The notes below the pieces were generated by a model. It did no database searches. It was not told where the DNA came from and saw only the letters and a list, made by a program, of their open reading frames with translations. The translations under genes and the position numbers were made by a program. From contig CM082586.2 in NCBI GenBank assembly GCA_040954595.2, positions 6,200,001 to 6,264,000 on the forward strand: 64,000 nucleotides of DNA. Direction: 5' to 3'. The first letter of the stretch is position 1. Each line of letters begins with the position of its first letter. Positions 12,601 to 22,696 of this stretch are shown here, one piece after another. The DNA is from Balanoglossus misakiensis. Its lineage: Eukaryota; Hemichordata.

Positions 12601-15600
12601 CTCCATTTCTATTTAAGGCCACTTCATGTACACCTACTATGATTTACATTATGCTGGGAAAGCAAGATTGCTCACACCAGTATATCAGGTCGCGCCGCAT
12701 ACACAATATGTGTGCGTGGAATTTTGGTATGTGATCTCCACCAATCCGTATGGCGATGTAGGAGTATACTTTCTTCAAAGTGGTGCTGCAAATGAAAACT
12801 TGGTGGACGGGTTTCGGTCATCTAATTTCTCAACCAACTGGACACAGCGCAGCCTTCAACTTTTATCAAGTGGTCAATACTTCCAGATAATATTTGAAGT
12901 GAACTTCAATATAAACTATGGCGACCCGTTTCTGTTTGCCCTAGACGATATTATTGTTTCTAATGGAACGTGTAAGGATGTAGGTAAATATAACGTCGAT
13001 AACCCTCCTTCAAGAATATTTGTGATTTGATTGATAATATTGTAATATTTTTTTATAAATCCAAATCTAATACAAGGGTATGGTTGTTTTAAATGCCTAC
13101 TACTATAGTATTTTGTCTGATTTTGTTTTTCAGATGAGTGTTCTGTTGGAGATTTTTACTGCGAAGATGGCACTACCTGCATGGCCTCGACTTACACCTG
13201 TGATGGCAATGTCAACTGTTTAGATGGGAGTGATGAAAAGGGTTGCGGTAGGCATTACATATTCGCCTTCAATTTACATTGCTGAACAGTAGCACTTGCA
13301 AACTTAGCCCATATTTCAACCAAATGCTCATTTAGTTCCAATCTTTTTGAATGAGGATTGGGATATTTAAAATGGAAATAAGGCATAAATTACATAGAAA
13401 GGCAATAAGATGCTTGGATAAAAATAGGTATAGTTGCTTCTTTTGTCATTATTTTGGACACATTTTTTCATCGATTGTTACGCAAGTTTCTTACCCCATA
13501 GAAAATTGTATATCGTGAAAGATCTGCCTATGCACCTGTTTATGTCTGTAGTAGCAAAAATCATCATGCTAATATATTTCATTTACCCTACTGAACACCA
13601 TCATACACTTGTGCAAGTAACACTGTGTCTCTCTGCAGGTGATTGTGGTGGCGAACTTCAGATACCTGCATATGGAGGGCGCACACTCCAGTCTGAGGGC
13701 TTTCCGAATATGGCAAACCTTAGCGACTGTTACTGGTTTATCAACACCGAGGAGAACTTCACATTGCTGATAACGTTGCACGAATTCGTTTGCCAGGTCA
13801 CGGATTTTCTTGACATTGGACATGGTCCAATTGTGTCAAGCCAGACCCGTCAAAGTCATCTCAACACCGATCAGTTCTATTACACAGATTACCTGTCCTA
13901 TGAACTAGAAATCTTACTGACCTCGAATGTTATCTGGATTCATTCGTCTAAGGGTGGTGACTTTGAATATTATTGGCAAATGCAACTCCTGAGTGTTCCT
14001 GGTAAATAGTTCATTTACGTACTTTTGTCTTGTGTACTTGATTGTCTGGATAACCCTCGTTAATTTGCAATGGATAGACATTGTAACAACCTACATGAAA
14101 CATTACGCAAATTTAGCTTCATAGTGGACATTTATTGCGACAACCAAAAACATTTGATACTTTCATAATAATTTATTACTGTGTTTTGCCGTACTGTACA
14201 CGTTACAAAAAATGAAATATGGTGATTATTTTCCGTTGTTTCCTTCATATTTGAATTAAACTTCTCATTGTTTTCTTAAATATTTCAGCTCCTACTCTGC
14301 CAGAAGCGGGAGAACTATGCACTTTTGATGAGCCATATATTTGTGGATACACACAAGACACTGACGACACCGGAGACTGGATCAGAGCGCAATCGGGGAG
14401 ATATGGTTTGCTTGGTTACTTACCCGACCACACAAGTAGCAGGGGTTTGTACACCTTGAACTATCTAATGTTATCATTCACTACCCATTTAATGGCTATA
14501 AGGTTCAATACAGATGAGGTTGATATTAGCCGAAAAGGGACACATTCTTTTCTTCAGTTTGGGTTACCTTTGACATAATTTAACATGCCGATACCATGGC
14601 AAATTGTGATGATATGATCAAACTTTATTGACAAGTTTCTGATATATTTACGAGTTAAAAAAAATCTTATTTCATTTCTACTTTAGGTCACTTTATGGGC
14701 GCAATTGCTCCCTTGACATACGACTCATATGTAACAAAGAGATTGCTATCACCAACACAGCCCAAATCAAGAGAGGAATCGTGTTTAGAGTTTTGGTACG
14801 AAGTGGGTGCTCATTCATCTTTGTACGATAGCTTCTTCTCTCTTAACGTCTTCATAAAGACTGGTCATAGCAACGGCACTCTTCTCGTCCGTCGATCACC
14901 CAGCCAGGACCGCTTCTGGAACTACGCCCAGATACCGTTCAAGGTCGACGAACCTTATCAAGTGATATTTGAGGGTGTTGGTTTGATTGATTATGCATAT
15001 GCCGGAGTTGATGATGTCCGGATATCTGATTTACCGTGCGGGCCTCCACGTAAGTAGAGCGACGAAGTCCCCAGAATAGGCCACTTTCATGACCCCTTTG
15101 TGACCTTTACATCCTGGCATTTTGTTGGTAAGGGTCAACAATTATGAGCTTAATCTCAGAAACAACCAACTATTATCACTATGTATGCACTCTCAGTCAT
15201 CCAAGAACAAAAATGTGAAGTTTGTTCCACACGTTGCTGGTAAGGCTGAATGATGTACAATGTTATACCAACGAAAGACCAGGATTTTTGGGGCACCCAA
15301 GGATCATGTAGGTAGCCTATTCTACATATAGTTTAGCATTGTGTCACTCAATGCGCATCATATGTTACCTGGGGTAAGAAACATTAAATGCATCATAAAA
15401 ATTGCACATCACCTTGTTCACACTGAAATCATCTTTTTGATTAAAATTAATTTTTAAGTCCCTGGTCCATTGTACTTATACCACAAGAAACTATTTCATC
15501 TTATTTCAGACTGTGGTGGTAACATCACTTTGGATGACTTTGAGGCACTGCAGCTGACATCCCCTAATTATCCAGACAATTATGATCCGAACGACAACTG

Positions 15601-18600
15601 CGTGTGGTACATCAAGTCTACCCTCTCTGGTCATTACATTGTCAATTTCGAAACATTCTCCACCAACACTCATCATTATTTGGACATTGGAACTGGCAGG
15701 GATGCTCTTGATGTCCCATCCCGGGTGGTCCGAGGCTCTGGAAGTCAAACGCCCAACGACGTTCGATTACTTTCCAATGAGGCGTGGATAAATTGGATGA
15801 CTGATATCGGCTCATCTAACTATGCTGGCTGGAACCTCACTATAAAACACATTCCATGTAGGTCCACCTATCAAGATTATAGTTGATAACTATAGCAATC
15901 CACCTTCCTTATTACTGTATGTGTACCTATCCATAACATGTGGTTTTCATCAATACAATTATATCCTATTGAATAGTAATGAGTCGCATGGTGTTTTGGA
16001 CATGCATACCAAGTATGTCGCCCATGGTTGCATCATGTTATTATGACAGAGAGGTTAATCCATTGACAGGACAGAGAAAACTGAAATTCATGGCAGAACA
16101 CTGTGTCAATGTCAATGGATATTTGTTTATTATGCCTTTTTGATGAGTAAATGTTAAATGTCTTAAGTCGAAAGAATTTGTGTCCTTTTTTTCCAGTGTG
16201 TCTGTTCAATATAACGGTGCAGGCGAGCGAGACATTGGAAATTAGTTCCACAAATCACCCATCCAATTATGACAACCTGGAATACTGCACTTGGCTAGTG
16301 TCCACTGAGGAAGGGTATGCGATAAGCGTTCGATTTCTGAACTTCAGGACCGAGTGGCTCCACGACAACGTCAGCATTGGGCATGGCTTAGTGCCGTCTA
16401 ACAACTCTCGTGTTATATTCCACTCCGGGTCGTCTGCTCCGGAAGACTGGGACTCCGGGACTAAAGATATCTGGATTGTGTTCGAGACTGATCACTCAAG
16501 AACGTACTCGGGATTCTCTCTGCAAGTCGCTTCTGTAAAATGTAAGTTGTTGGTGCATGATACACAGCCATGCTTTTTGTCTTTTTTAAATTTATAGTTG
16601 ATATCATTGCCCATGCTTTATCATTTGGTGGTGCGACATCCGGACAAATGCATTTGTGTTCTTGTTTGATTACTATTTTACAGATTGCGAAAATATTGGA
16701 ATACCAATGTGCGAGCAATACATGCCGTATGGAGGCTATCTGTTCTACAGCCCACTTGGACTCACAAGGCAGCAAGCCGAAACAGAAATGGAAAAGACGA
16801 GACAAATGGAAGGCTGCCACCTACACGTGGATTTGTTCATGTGCTCAGTTCTCGCTCCTGAGTGCGGCGCAGACGGCTTCTACAGGCAACCTTGTAAGGA
16901 ATTCTGTGAAGACGTCAAGCAGTCCTGCGGTCTGATATACGAACAAAATGGTTATGAATGGCCAACAAACTGTTCAATCCTCGAAGTTGAGTCAGACTCG
17001 CGCGATTGTGTTCGTAAGTAACATTTATGACACTAAAGTATATCACGTGACCTTTCCTCAACCAAGAGGAATATATCATTTTGGAATGAAGAATTACAAT
17101 CACTTTTGCCCACAAAATTAACACCTTCAAGAATCAAATGTCAGTTCTGTTAATAATTTACATAATGGAATGGCATTCAGTTTCCAGTCTAAGGATAGCA
17201 TACCACACTAGACAAATAACATCCAACATTTTCTCCAATCACCAAATGTAGTGACTATGTTGGTAGATTTCATGAATGCTGTACAACACTTTTGACTATA
17301 ATAATGAATGATATCTATATTTCTCATGATTATTCATTTTTAGGAGTGACGGCTTGCCTTCGTGAACCATGCATTAATAACGGAACGTGCTTTCCACTAG
17401 CCTATGACGATTATAAATGTAACTGTACTGCTGGCTACGTTGGCAAAAACTGTGAAATTGGTATGTTGGGATAATTAATGTTGTCTTATGAGCGTACATG
17501 AAAGTGAAACAAAATTGCTTGAATGAGATAAAGTTATCCATGGAATTCAGTAGTCTCTTCTTTTGAGAAAAATGAGGGTACCATGTACTCTGCCTTTTCT
17601 ACTGCCTATGGCGGTGGTTGGTTGCCTACTCCATGCACGACAGTTTCCTTTGAAGATAGTGAGTGACACATGTCTAAGTCATAATTTGTGCATATTCGAG
17701 GCATGGTATTTTTAGTTTGGTTATGCACAAGTAAAGAAGCATGTGTCATTTATAAACAGTGTGCAATTTCTAACATTTTATTAATGGACTGTAGGATTCC
17801 CCCTCTATTCATTGATTAATTCAAGTTGTCTCGTCCTTTTTGCCACAGACTTTGACGAATGCAGCAGTACTCCTTGTCAGAACGGTGGCACATGTATCGA
17901 CAGGGTGGATGGATTCATATGCCGTTGTCCTATTGGCTTTTCTGGAGATTTATGCAGTACGTATTGAATATCCATGATACATGCATTGCAAATCTGGCCA
18001 TCGGAGGTGCAATATTTGAGTGTAGGGTTTTGTATACAATAGACGCCACTCATATATGCACCTCGCCATGCATCACATGATACTGTATCAAAGGAGGTGG
18101 TCTTTTTTACATACATGAACAGCAATTTTGCGACATATGTGTGCAGTGAGACAGTTACACATATTGTGTAGCCTAAAAGCTTACTATATGTACGGTATTT
18201 CATTGACAAATTTAGAAAAATTGTGTTGATTTTTCATTGACTAGTAAACAAACAAGCTACCATACTTCTGACAACTTATAAACATTTCTTTACTATTGCT
18301 AGATTGTGTTGATCTAAATATTGAAATTTGCCGAGATGTCCAGCTGAATTATGCAAGAATGCAGCGCTTTCAATCCTCCGGAACAAGCACACGTTCTCGT
18401 GACCTGATGTCGGGCGCAACTAGGCAGGCTTCAGAGGGATGCTACGAGCACATCGGATACTTCATGTGCACTCTGTTTGCGCCCGAATGTAACGACGCTG
18501 GATACTACAGACCACCTTGTGAAGATTTCTGCGATGCCGCCAGGAGCGAATGCGAACCAAGGTTCCAAGCCGGAGGCATCGATTGGATTATTGACTGCAG

Positions 18601-21526
18601 CTTACTGCCAGATAGCAACGACTCCAGCGTATGCACCTTAGATCCAGATGTCACAGGAGGTATGTGTAATGTATTGCTACAGTGTATATTATTGTGGGGG
18701 GACACAGGACATGTGTGTACAAACTAGACAGCCATGCTTCTTTATTGCTATGTGCATATGCTCACTAGCTCAGCCTCGTACACAGCAACTTTACATAGCA
18801 GTACCAATACCTAACAGTATGGAGTGCTCTAAATCACCCATTGCAAATCTGGACTCCCAAAGTGAGGCATTCGAGCTATGTGGTTAAAATATTATTTCTT
18901 GGATGTTCACTTCAAAAGTTTCCATGTATTTTAACAAAGTTGTCGAAACCCTAAGTGATTACAACAAAGCCTCAAGTTTCTACCAATCACAGTCCTTGTA
19001 CCATTCAATGAGCTAACAAAAACAATATTTGAGGATAGAAAACCACCCAAAGTTCACCCTGTCTTCCCCTTGGGTCTTTGTTGCACCTTTGACACAGCAT
19101 ATCCCTGTCACTCACTTTCACAGGCAGTGGACTGTGTGGAACACGGATTTATGGATCCAATCGTATCGTCAACGGTTACGATTCTGAACTAGGTGCTTGG
19201 CCGTGGCAGATTTCTCTCTTACTCGACAACAGACACAACTGTGGAGGCACTGTAATCTATCCTAACTGGATACTGACGGCAGCCCACTGTGTGAAGGAGT
19301 ATGGGTATGTCTGATTTTTTCTTACTCAACTTTCAAATGTTCCTTTCAAACCCCTTTCAGGTTAGTGAAGTTTGTGGAGACATTTTTGTTTCAACTACAC
19401 TGACAGTTACCATTTCTTTCGAACAGAGATGGGTGTTGTTGTGGACCTGAAGATCTGTTGAACAGAAATAAATTTCATGTCGGTGTGTAATTGAATTTTA
19501 ATCTCTCTCCTCTCGAAAAACAGGTCAATATATTCCACAGACCGACTAAACATCAAAGTTGGGTTCGTGTCTCACCAGCAAGGCTCGGACCACCTTCAAA
19601 CGCGGGCTGTGGATAGCATCTTCGTGCACCCGTCGTATGGAGATTACATAGATGGAGGGGATGCCGCCCTACTGTACTTTGATACACCACTTGAATACAA
19701 TGATTACATCAGACCAGCCTGTCTCCCTGCAGCTGATGATGACAACTTTTTCGGGGACGGAGACATGTGCTCTATAAGTGGCTGGGGACGACTGTCTGAA
19801 TATGGTAATTATAATGCTATTAGTTAACTCCAACGTGCTATGATTGACAAACAGAATACAGCAATTGCATTCAAGATATTCTCTCTGGAAATTTTTGTCT
19901 TGCATAGAGGGTTTACATTACAATGTTTTCACACGAGGGAAAGCCGGTTTAGTATTTATATTCATAATAACTGTCATTTTGAGCGTAATTAATGTCACTA
20001 CATAATGTAAACAAAGCTTCTTTAAGGCATTCTTTGCCCTAGATAAAATAACAAAATTTATTATAGTTGATAAACTATGGCAATTATAAAATGCAACATA
20101 AAAATGCTATCAAGAAAATGAATTAAACTGCTTGTATTGAGTCTAAGACCAGCAAAAAATCACTGTGTTCTAACAAGAACATAAAACTAAGTGATGAAGA
20201 GGTACACTTAAGAAGTCGATTTAATTCATATTATTGCTATCCATGCAGGGTCCTCACCAGACCATCTTCAGGAAGCAGAGGTAGTCTTGGTAAATCAACT
20301 GGAATGTAGTTCTGCTCACGGAACGACTGTGGCCGACTCTAATATATGCGCCGGAATACACAACCAGGACGTCGGAGTCTGCTATGTAAGAATTTACTTG
20401 AATTATAGTGCTGTACATCTGTGTAAATGCATGTCCTTTAGATATTCTGTTTTGATATCAAGATTTTTGCTTAAAACTCCTCTTAGCAATTTGTAAGATA
20501 ATTTGGCTAACATGAGGCAAGATAAGACCCAACTTTAGGTCATGATGAAATGCTGCAATTCTGAAATGGTATTTTTCAGAAATAGCTACCAGCCATGTCT
20601 GGTTATTTGGGGTTAAACGATGACAATGATATGCATAGTACATGTCCTGTTCAAATGACAGTACAGTCCTTGATGCATGTTTTCCAGGGAAATAATCCTT
20701 TATAAACACTGTTATTGATTTACTGTGATGGACACCCCAGTAATTTCTTTTAATGAAGAGATTCATACTGTTGTAAGCATTTTGTAATGTGTCGACTTGT
20801 GTGTGTGTTAAGTGGCTATGGCAAATTCTGAGCTTTTATGATCCTGTGATGTAGAGTCCCAACTGTGATGTTTTGTACATTTTATGTTTTGAACAGGGGG
20901 ACAGTGGTGGACCACTTGTTTGCCCGAAGGCCAATGGTAGGTGGTATTTGGCAGGCGTTACCAGTTACAAGCGAGGAAGCTGTGGATCCCAGAGATACCC
21001 AGATGTGTTCACTCGCGTGACATCCATCATTACCTGGATAGAGGAAACTATCTCGCAAGGTACTTATCTCATTAGCTGCGTGAATATTGTTAAAATGGGA
21101 GATTTTCATTAAACCAGGAAAATTCCCCAGAACCAGCCATGCCAAAAGGTCAATCGCTGGGTGCATGCGCTTACATTCCTCTCAAGAGGGCGCCGTCAAT
21201 GACCTTTGACCTTTCAGACCACGTCTCTGAAAAGCCGAAGGTCATTGACGGTGCCCTCTGGAGAGGCAAGCCCTTACACTAGTTCATTACAGACACAAAA
21301 CATGCCCCTGGGAAATAAACCCATATATTATTACAACCACTTGTAAAAAATACTCCCAGATGTGCATTTTCATTGCAATCCAAGACGTTACTGTTTCCCA
21401 TTTTTGATGATTATACACTTCAATTACCATTGCTTTTATCATTTTATATCTGACTGTATCTTATTTTCATTGGCAGAGAGCAGACAACCTGAAATGAATG
21501 GGAAGAAGGACCCTGACAATGAATAA
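6393..21526 (+). CDS. Gene A: multidomain type II transmembrane serine protease (27 coding exons)
   Basis: Spliced gene model of 27 coding exons summing to 6,735 nt, about 2,244 residues plus a TAA stop. Order: cytoplasmic tail (1-73), one membrane segment (about 74-96), Ser/Thr/Pro-rich stalk (99-287), MAM, Ig, EGF, MAM, Ig, EGF, MAM, LDLa, CUB, MAM, CUB, CUB, Frizzled, EGF, EGF, Frizzled, chymotrypsin-fold protease (about 1975-2230), short tail. There is no signal peptide; the single hydrophobic segment near the N terminus makes it a signal-anchor protein of the enteropeptidase/corin/matriptase class. All junctions have GT-AG borders and keep frame; nearly all are phase 1. His, Asp and Ser of the triad are present. 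Inferred role: cell-surface proteolysis with substrate binding by the array. No vertebrate protein I know has this exact order, so no symbol is given. Exon coordinates are in the module entries below. Confidence 0.9.
7359..7925 (+). CDS. Gene A exon 2: Ser/Thr/Pro-rich stalk
   Basis: One 567-nt exon, phase 1 to 1, encoding about 189 residues (99-287) rich in Thr, Pro, Ser and Lys with no cysteine and no fold I recognise. It is likely an O-glycosylated extended stalk that holds the domain array away from the membrane. Gene B has a longer Thr-rich stretch in a comparable role, but after its SEA domain. Confidence 0.85.
8172..8897 (+). CDS. Gene A exons 3-4: MAM domain 1
   Basis: Exons 8172-8324 and 8544-8897 (153 + 354 nt). 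Typical MAM landmarks: CDFE start, Cys before a TQD stretch, DFDW, GP.YDHT at the first exon's end; then GYYMYIE, a [10 protein letters not shown] core, VVFEAVRG and DIAIDDV near the end. MAM domains serve in adhesion and oligomerisation. It begins the first of two MAM-Ig-EGF units. Confidence 0.9.
9133..9483 (+). CDS. Gene A exon 5: Ig-like domain 1
   Basis: 351-nt exon, phase 1 to 1. Ig fold signature: LTCRL (first Cys), LSWTR about 20 residues later, then [10 protein letters not shown] with the second Cys in an F strand, where DVGEW stands for the usual D-x-G-x-Y. Closest in sequence to exon 9 of the same gene (shared DDPEEP.QQ.RYSL and EESVWLDI). Probably adhesive or ligand binding. Confidence 0.85.
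9642..9752 (+). CDS. Gene A exon 6: EGF-like domain 1
   Basis: 111-nt exon, phase 1 to 1, with six cysteines in EGF spacing ([16 protein letters not shown], then [14 protein letters not shown]). The N-terminal half gives CxxxCxNGGxC. It closes the first MAM-Ig-EGF unit and matches exon 10 in length and sequence. Confidence 0.85.
10135..10767 (+). CDS. Gene A exons 7-8: MAM domain 2
   Basis: Exons 10135-10287 and 10417-10767 (153 + 351 nt). Strongly similar to MAM 1 in this gene ([65 protein letters not shown]). First part of the second MAM-Ig-EGF unit, so it arose by internal duplication. Confidence 0.9.
11117..11464 (+). CDS. Gene A exon 9: Ig-like domain 2
   Basis: 348-nt exon, phase 1 to 1. 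LVCQLNG gives the first Ig Cys, LSWTRI the core Trp, and [10 protein letters not shown] the second Cys. Paralogous to exon 5, with shared [12 protein letters not shown] and EESVWLDI stretches. Confidence 0.85.
11721..11831 (+). CDS. Gene A exon 10: EGF-like domain 2
   Basis: 111-nt exon, phase 1 to 1. Six-Cys EGF pattern: [17 protein letters not shown], then [15 protein letters not shown]. Same length as exon 6. End of the second MAM-Ig-EGF unit; the following intron carries an (ATATT)n microsatellite. Confidence 0.85.
11894..11966. repeat. (ATATT)n microsatellite in a gene A intron
   Basis: About fourteen near-perfect copies of a pentamer (tatat/atatt) in the intron between EGF 2 and MAM 3 of gene A. 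Confidence 0.9.
12165..12983 (+). CDS. Gene A exons 11-12: MAM domain 3
   Basis: Exons 12165-12326 and 12618-12983 (162 + 366 nt). [13 protein letters not shown] starts the domain and VDHTLG ends the first exon; [22 protein letters not shown] and [12 protein letters not shown] follow. More diverged than MAM 1 and 2 and not followed by Ig and EGF, so it lies outside the duplicated unit. Confidence 0.85.
12496..12560 (+). repeat. Short direct repeat in a gene A intron
   Basis: Two copies of about 33 bp, each containing agctcat, taaaaatggcctacatg and tacccag, in the intron inside MAM 3 (between exons 11 and 12). Confidence 0.75.
13134..13247 (+). CDS. Gene A exon 13: LDL receptor class A domain
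   Basis: 114-nt exon, phase 1 to 1. Six cysteines and the acidic calcium signature near the end ([16 protein letters not shown]). LDLa modules bind calcium and basic ligands. The only LDLa in gene A; gene B has a dozen or more. Confidence 0.9.
13639..14001 (+). CDS. Gene A exon 14: CUB domain 1
   Basis: 363-nt exon. Begins DCGGEL, then a [15 protein letters not shown] strand pair and DFLDIGHG in the middle, as in CUB domains. The C-terminal half is diverged ([15 protein letters not shown]). Two of its cysteines form the usual first CUB disulfide; FVCQVTDF supplies another. Confidence 0.8.
14289..15049 (+). CDS. Gene A exons 15-16: MAM domain 4
   Basis: Exons 14289-14444 and 14687-15049 (156 + 363 nt). 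[21 protein letters not shown]; then [26 protein letters not shown] and AGVDDVRI. The donor of exon 15 (g/gtttgt) is weak but is the only one that keeps frame and phase 1 with exon 16. Confidence 0.8.
15510..16541 (+). CDS. Gene A exons 17-18: CUB domains 2 and 3
   Basis: Exons 15510-15857 and 16197-16541 (348 + 345 nt), each one CUB. CUB 2: [44 protein letters not shown] 3: [51 protein letters not shown]. This CUB-CUB pair directly precedes the Frizzled-EGF-EGF-Frizzled-protease cassette, as in gene B exons 34-35. Confidence 0.88.
16684..17013 (+). CDS. Gene A exon 19: Frizzled cysteine-rich domain 1
   Basis: 330-nt exon with all ten Fz cysteines in family spacing ([10 protein letters not shown] ... 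[19 protein letters not shown] ... [14 protein letters not shown] ... NCSIL ... DC). Fz domains bind Wnt lipids or other ligands; corin carries two in a membrane protease. Matches gene B exon 36 (333 nt). Confidence 0.92.
17344..17956 (+). CDS. Gene A exons 20-21: EGF-like domains 3 and 4
   Basis: Exons 17344-17460 (117 nt) and 17849-17956 (108 nt). EGF 3: [13 protein letters not shown] ... [17 protein letters not shown] 4 opens [18 protein letters not shown], resembling a calcium-binding EGF, and ends [12 protein letters not shown]. The donor is placed at 17957 (a/gtacgt), which keeps phase 1. They sit between the two Frizzled domains, as in gene B exons 37-38. Confidence 0.88.
18303..18659 (+). 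CDS. Gene A exon 22: Frizzled cysteine-rich domain 2
   Basis: 357-nt exon with ten Fz cysteines ([10 protein letters not shown] ... [19 protein letters not shown] ... [14 protein letters not shown] ... DCSLL ... VC). It leads straight into the protease exons. Counterpart of gene B exon 39 (360 nt). Confidence 0.92.
19124..21526 (+). CDS. Gene A exons 23-27: chymotrypsin-fold protease domain with Gly189/Asp226 pocket
   Basis: Exons 19124-19304, 19524-19804, 20249-20385, 20897-21059 and 21477-21526 (181, 281, 137, 163, 50 nt). Activation site NR/IVNG; catalytic His in TAAHC (19285-19287), Asp in GGDAALLYF (19660-19662), Ser in GDSGGP (20903-20905). The propeptide Cys (GLCGTR) and its partner in RPACLP are present, so the activated enzyme should stay tethered. 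By chymotrypsin numbering residue 189 is Gly (VGVCYGDS) and 226 is Asp (YPDVF), not trypsin's Asp189/Gly226; 216 appears to be Lys. The pattern recalls brachyurin crab collagenase. The last exon adds a short charged tail after the protease and ends in TAA at 21524-21526. Confidence 0.9.
21178..21266. repeat. Hairpin-forming inverted repeat in the last intron of gene A
   Basis: Arms of about 29 nt (21178-21206 and 21238-21266) are complementary with few mismatches: one holds gggcgccgtcaatgacctt, the other aaggtcattgacggtgccc. The loop is about 31 nt. The 89-nt stem-loop could be a small MITE or a precursor-like RNA hairpin in the intron between exons 26 and 27. Confidence 0.75.
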
Positions 21527-22696
21527 TTTGCACGTGGAACAAATGGACACTAATATTTGCTTTGTTCAGATTACTAAAAGTGCTTCCCCTTCCCTTTCCA
21601 TAAGTATTCAGAGGAAGCTCTTATCATATCCAAGATAAAACCTTTATAAAGTTGGTGTCGGTGAATAAGACTTGTTTTTAACAAGGAAAATATATAAAGT
21701 TGCAAGTAAATGAAGGATGTAACCCCACTCATATCCAAGACTAGCAAAGTACCTTGCCTTTGCTTCGACAACAGATCGGTTTTTGATTAACTCTGATTTC
21801 TGCTGCCATCAAATCATTATGAAGAAAGTTGCTACAGGTTGAACCATATGACCATATGGCCTATAATCTGTCTTTGTGCTGAGAAACCTTGAAGGGATTT
21901 GAAACAGTGCTGTGCATGTGACAGATGGTAGCACACTAATAGTGCAACTCACACAACCAAAGGTGGTCTAAACTAGAAATATGATGCTCGACTGTGTTGC
22001 ATATACAGAGCTGATTGCCTTACTAATGATGTAAAGCATATGCCTACAGTGGAAAATGTCTTCCAATCAAGCTGAAAATGTATGTATGTATGTATGTTTA
22101 TGTACATGCAGGCAGGCAGGCATGTGTGCAAGCCTGACCATATTATTGACTGAATAGGAAAATAATTATCCATATTCTGGGTAAAAGATTATAAAGGCTA
22201 ACACCGTTATGTATATCAGTTTTTGATATTTGAAATACTCCAGTGTAATGACTTTTTGTCACATTTTTTAATCCTCTGCCAACAGCACTGACAAGACAGC
22301 ATTGTTTATAATATACATTTTTACTAACTTATACACATTAATTTGTGTCATATTTATACCAAGACTGCCGGGATTTTACATTTTTGTTGATGACCACACA
22401 TGTAATCACTTATTCATGTCTACATATTCATTATAACAATTTATAAAGTATTCTGATAGTCAAGATTGCATGTATACAAATCCAGAGAGGGTTATGTTTT
22501 GTAACTTAAACTTTGGATTTGCTGGAGAAAACCAAGAACCCAGTAAATGCATTTTCCATAGACGTCGTCTGAGTTTCTGAGTATGTCATAGCATTGCAGG
22601 GCTTGTTGGGTGTCGTTCATGGTTTAATGATGCAATTTATGATTTTAAGGACCACTCATGTGGAATTTAATGGTATGGAAACAGGAAACAATCGCA

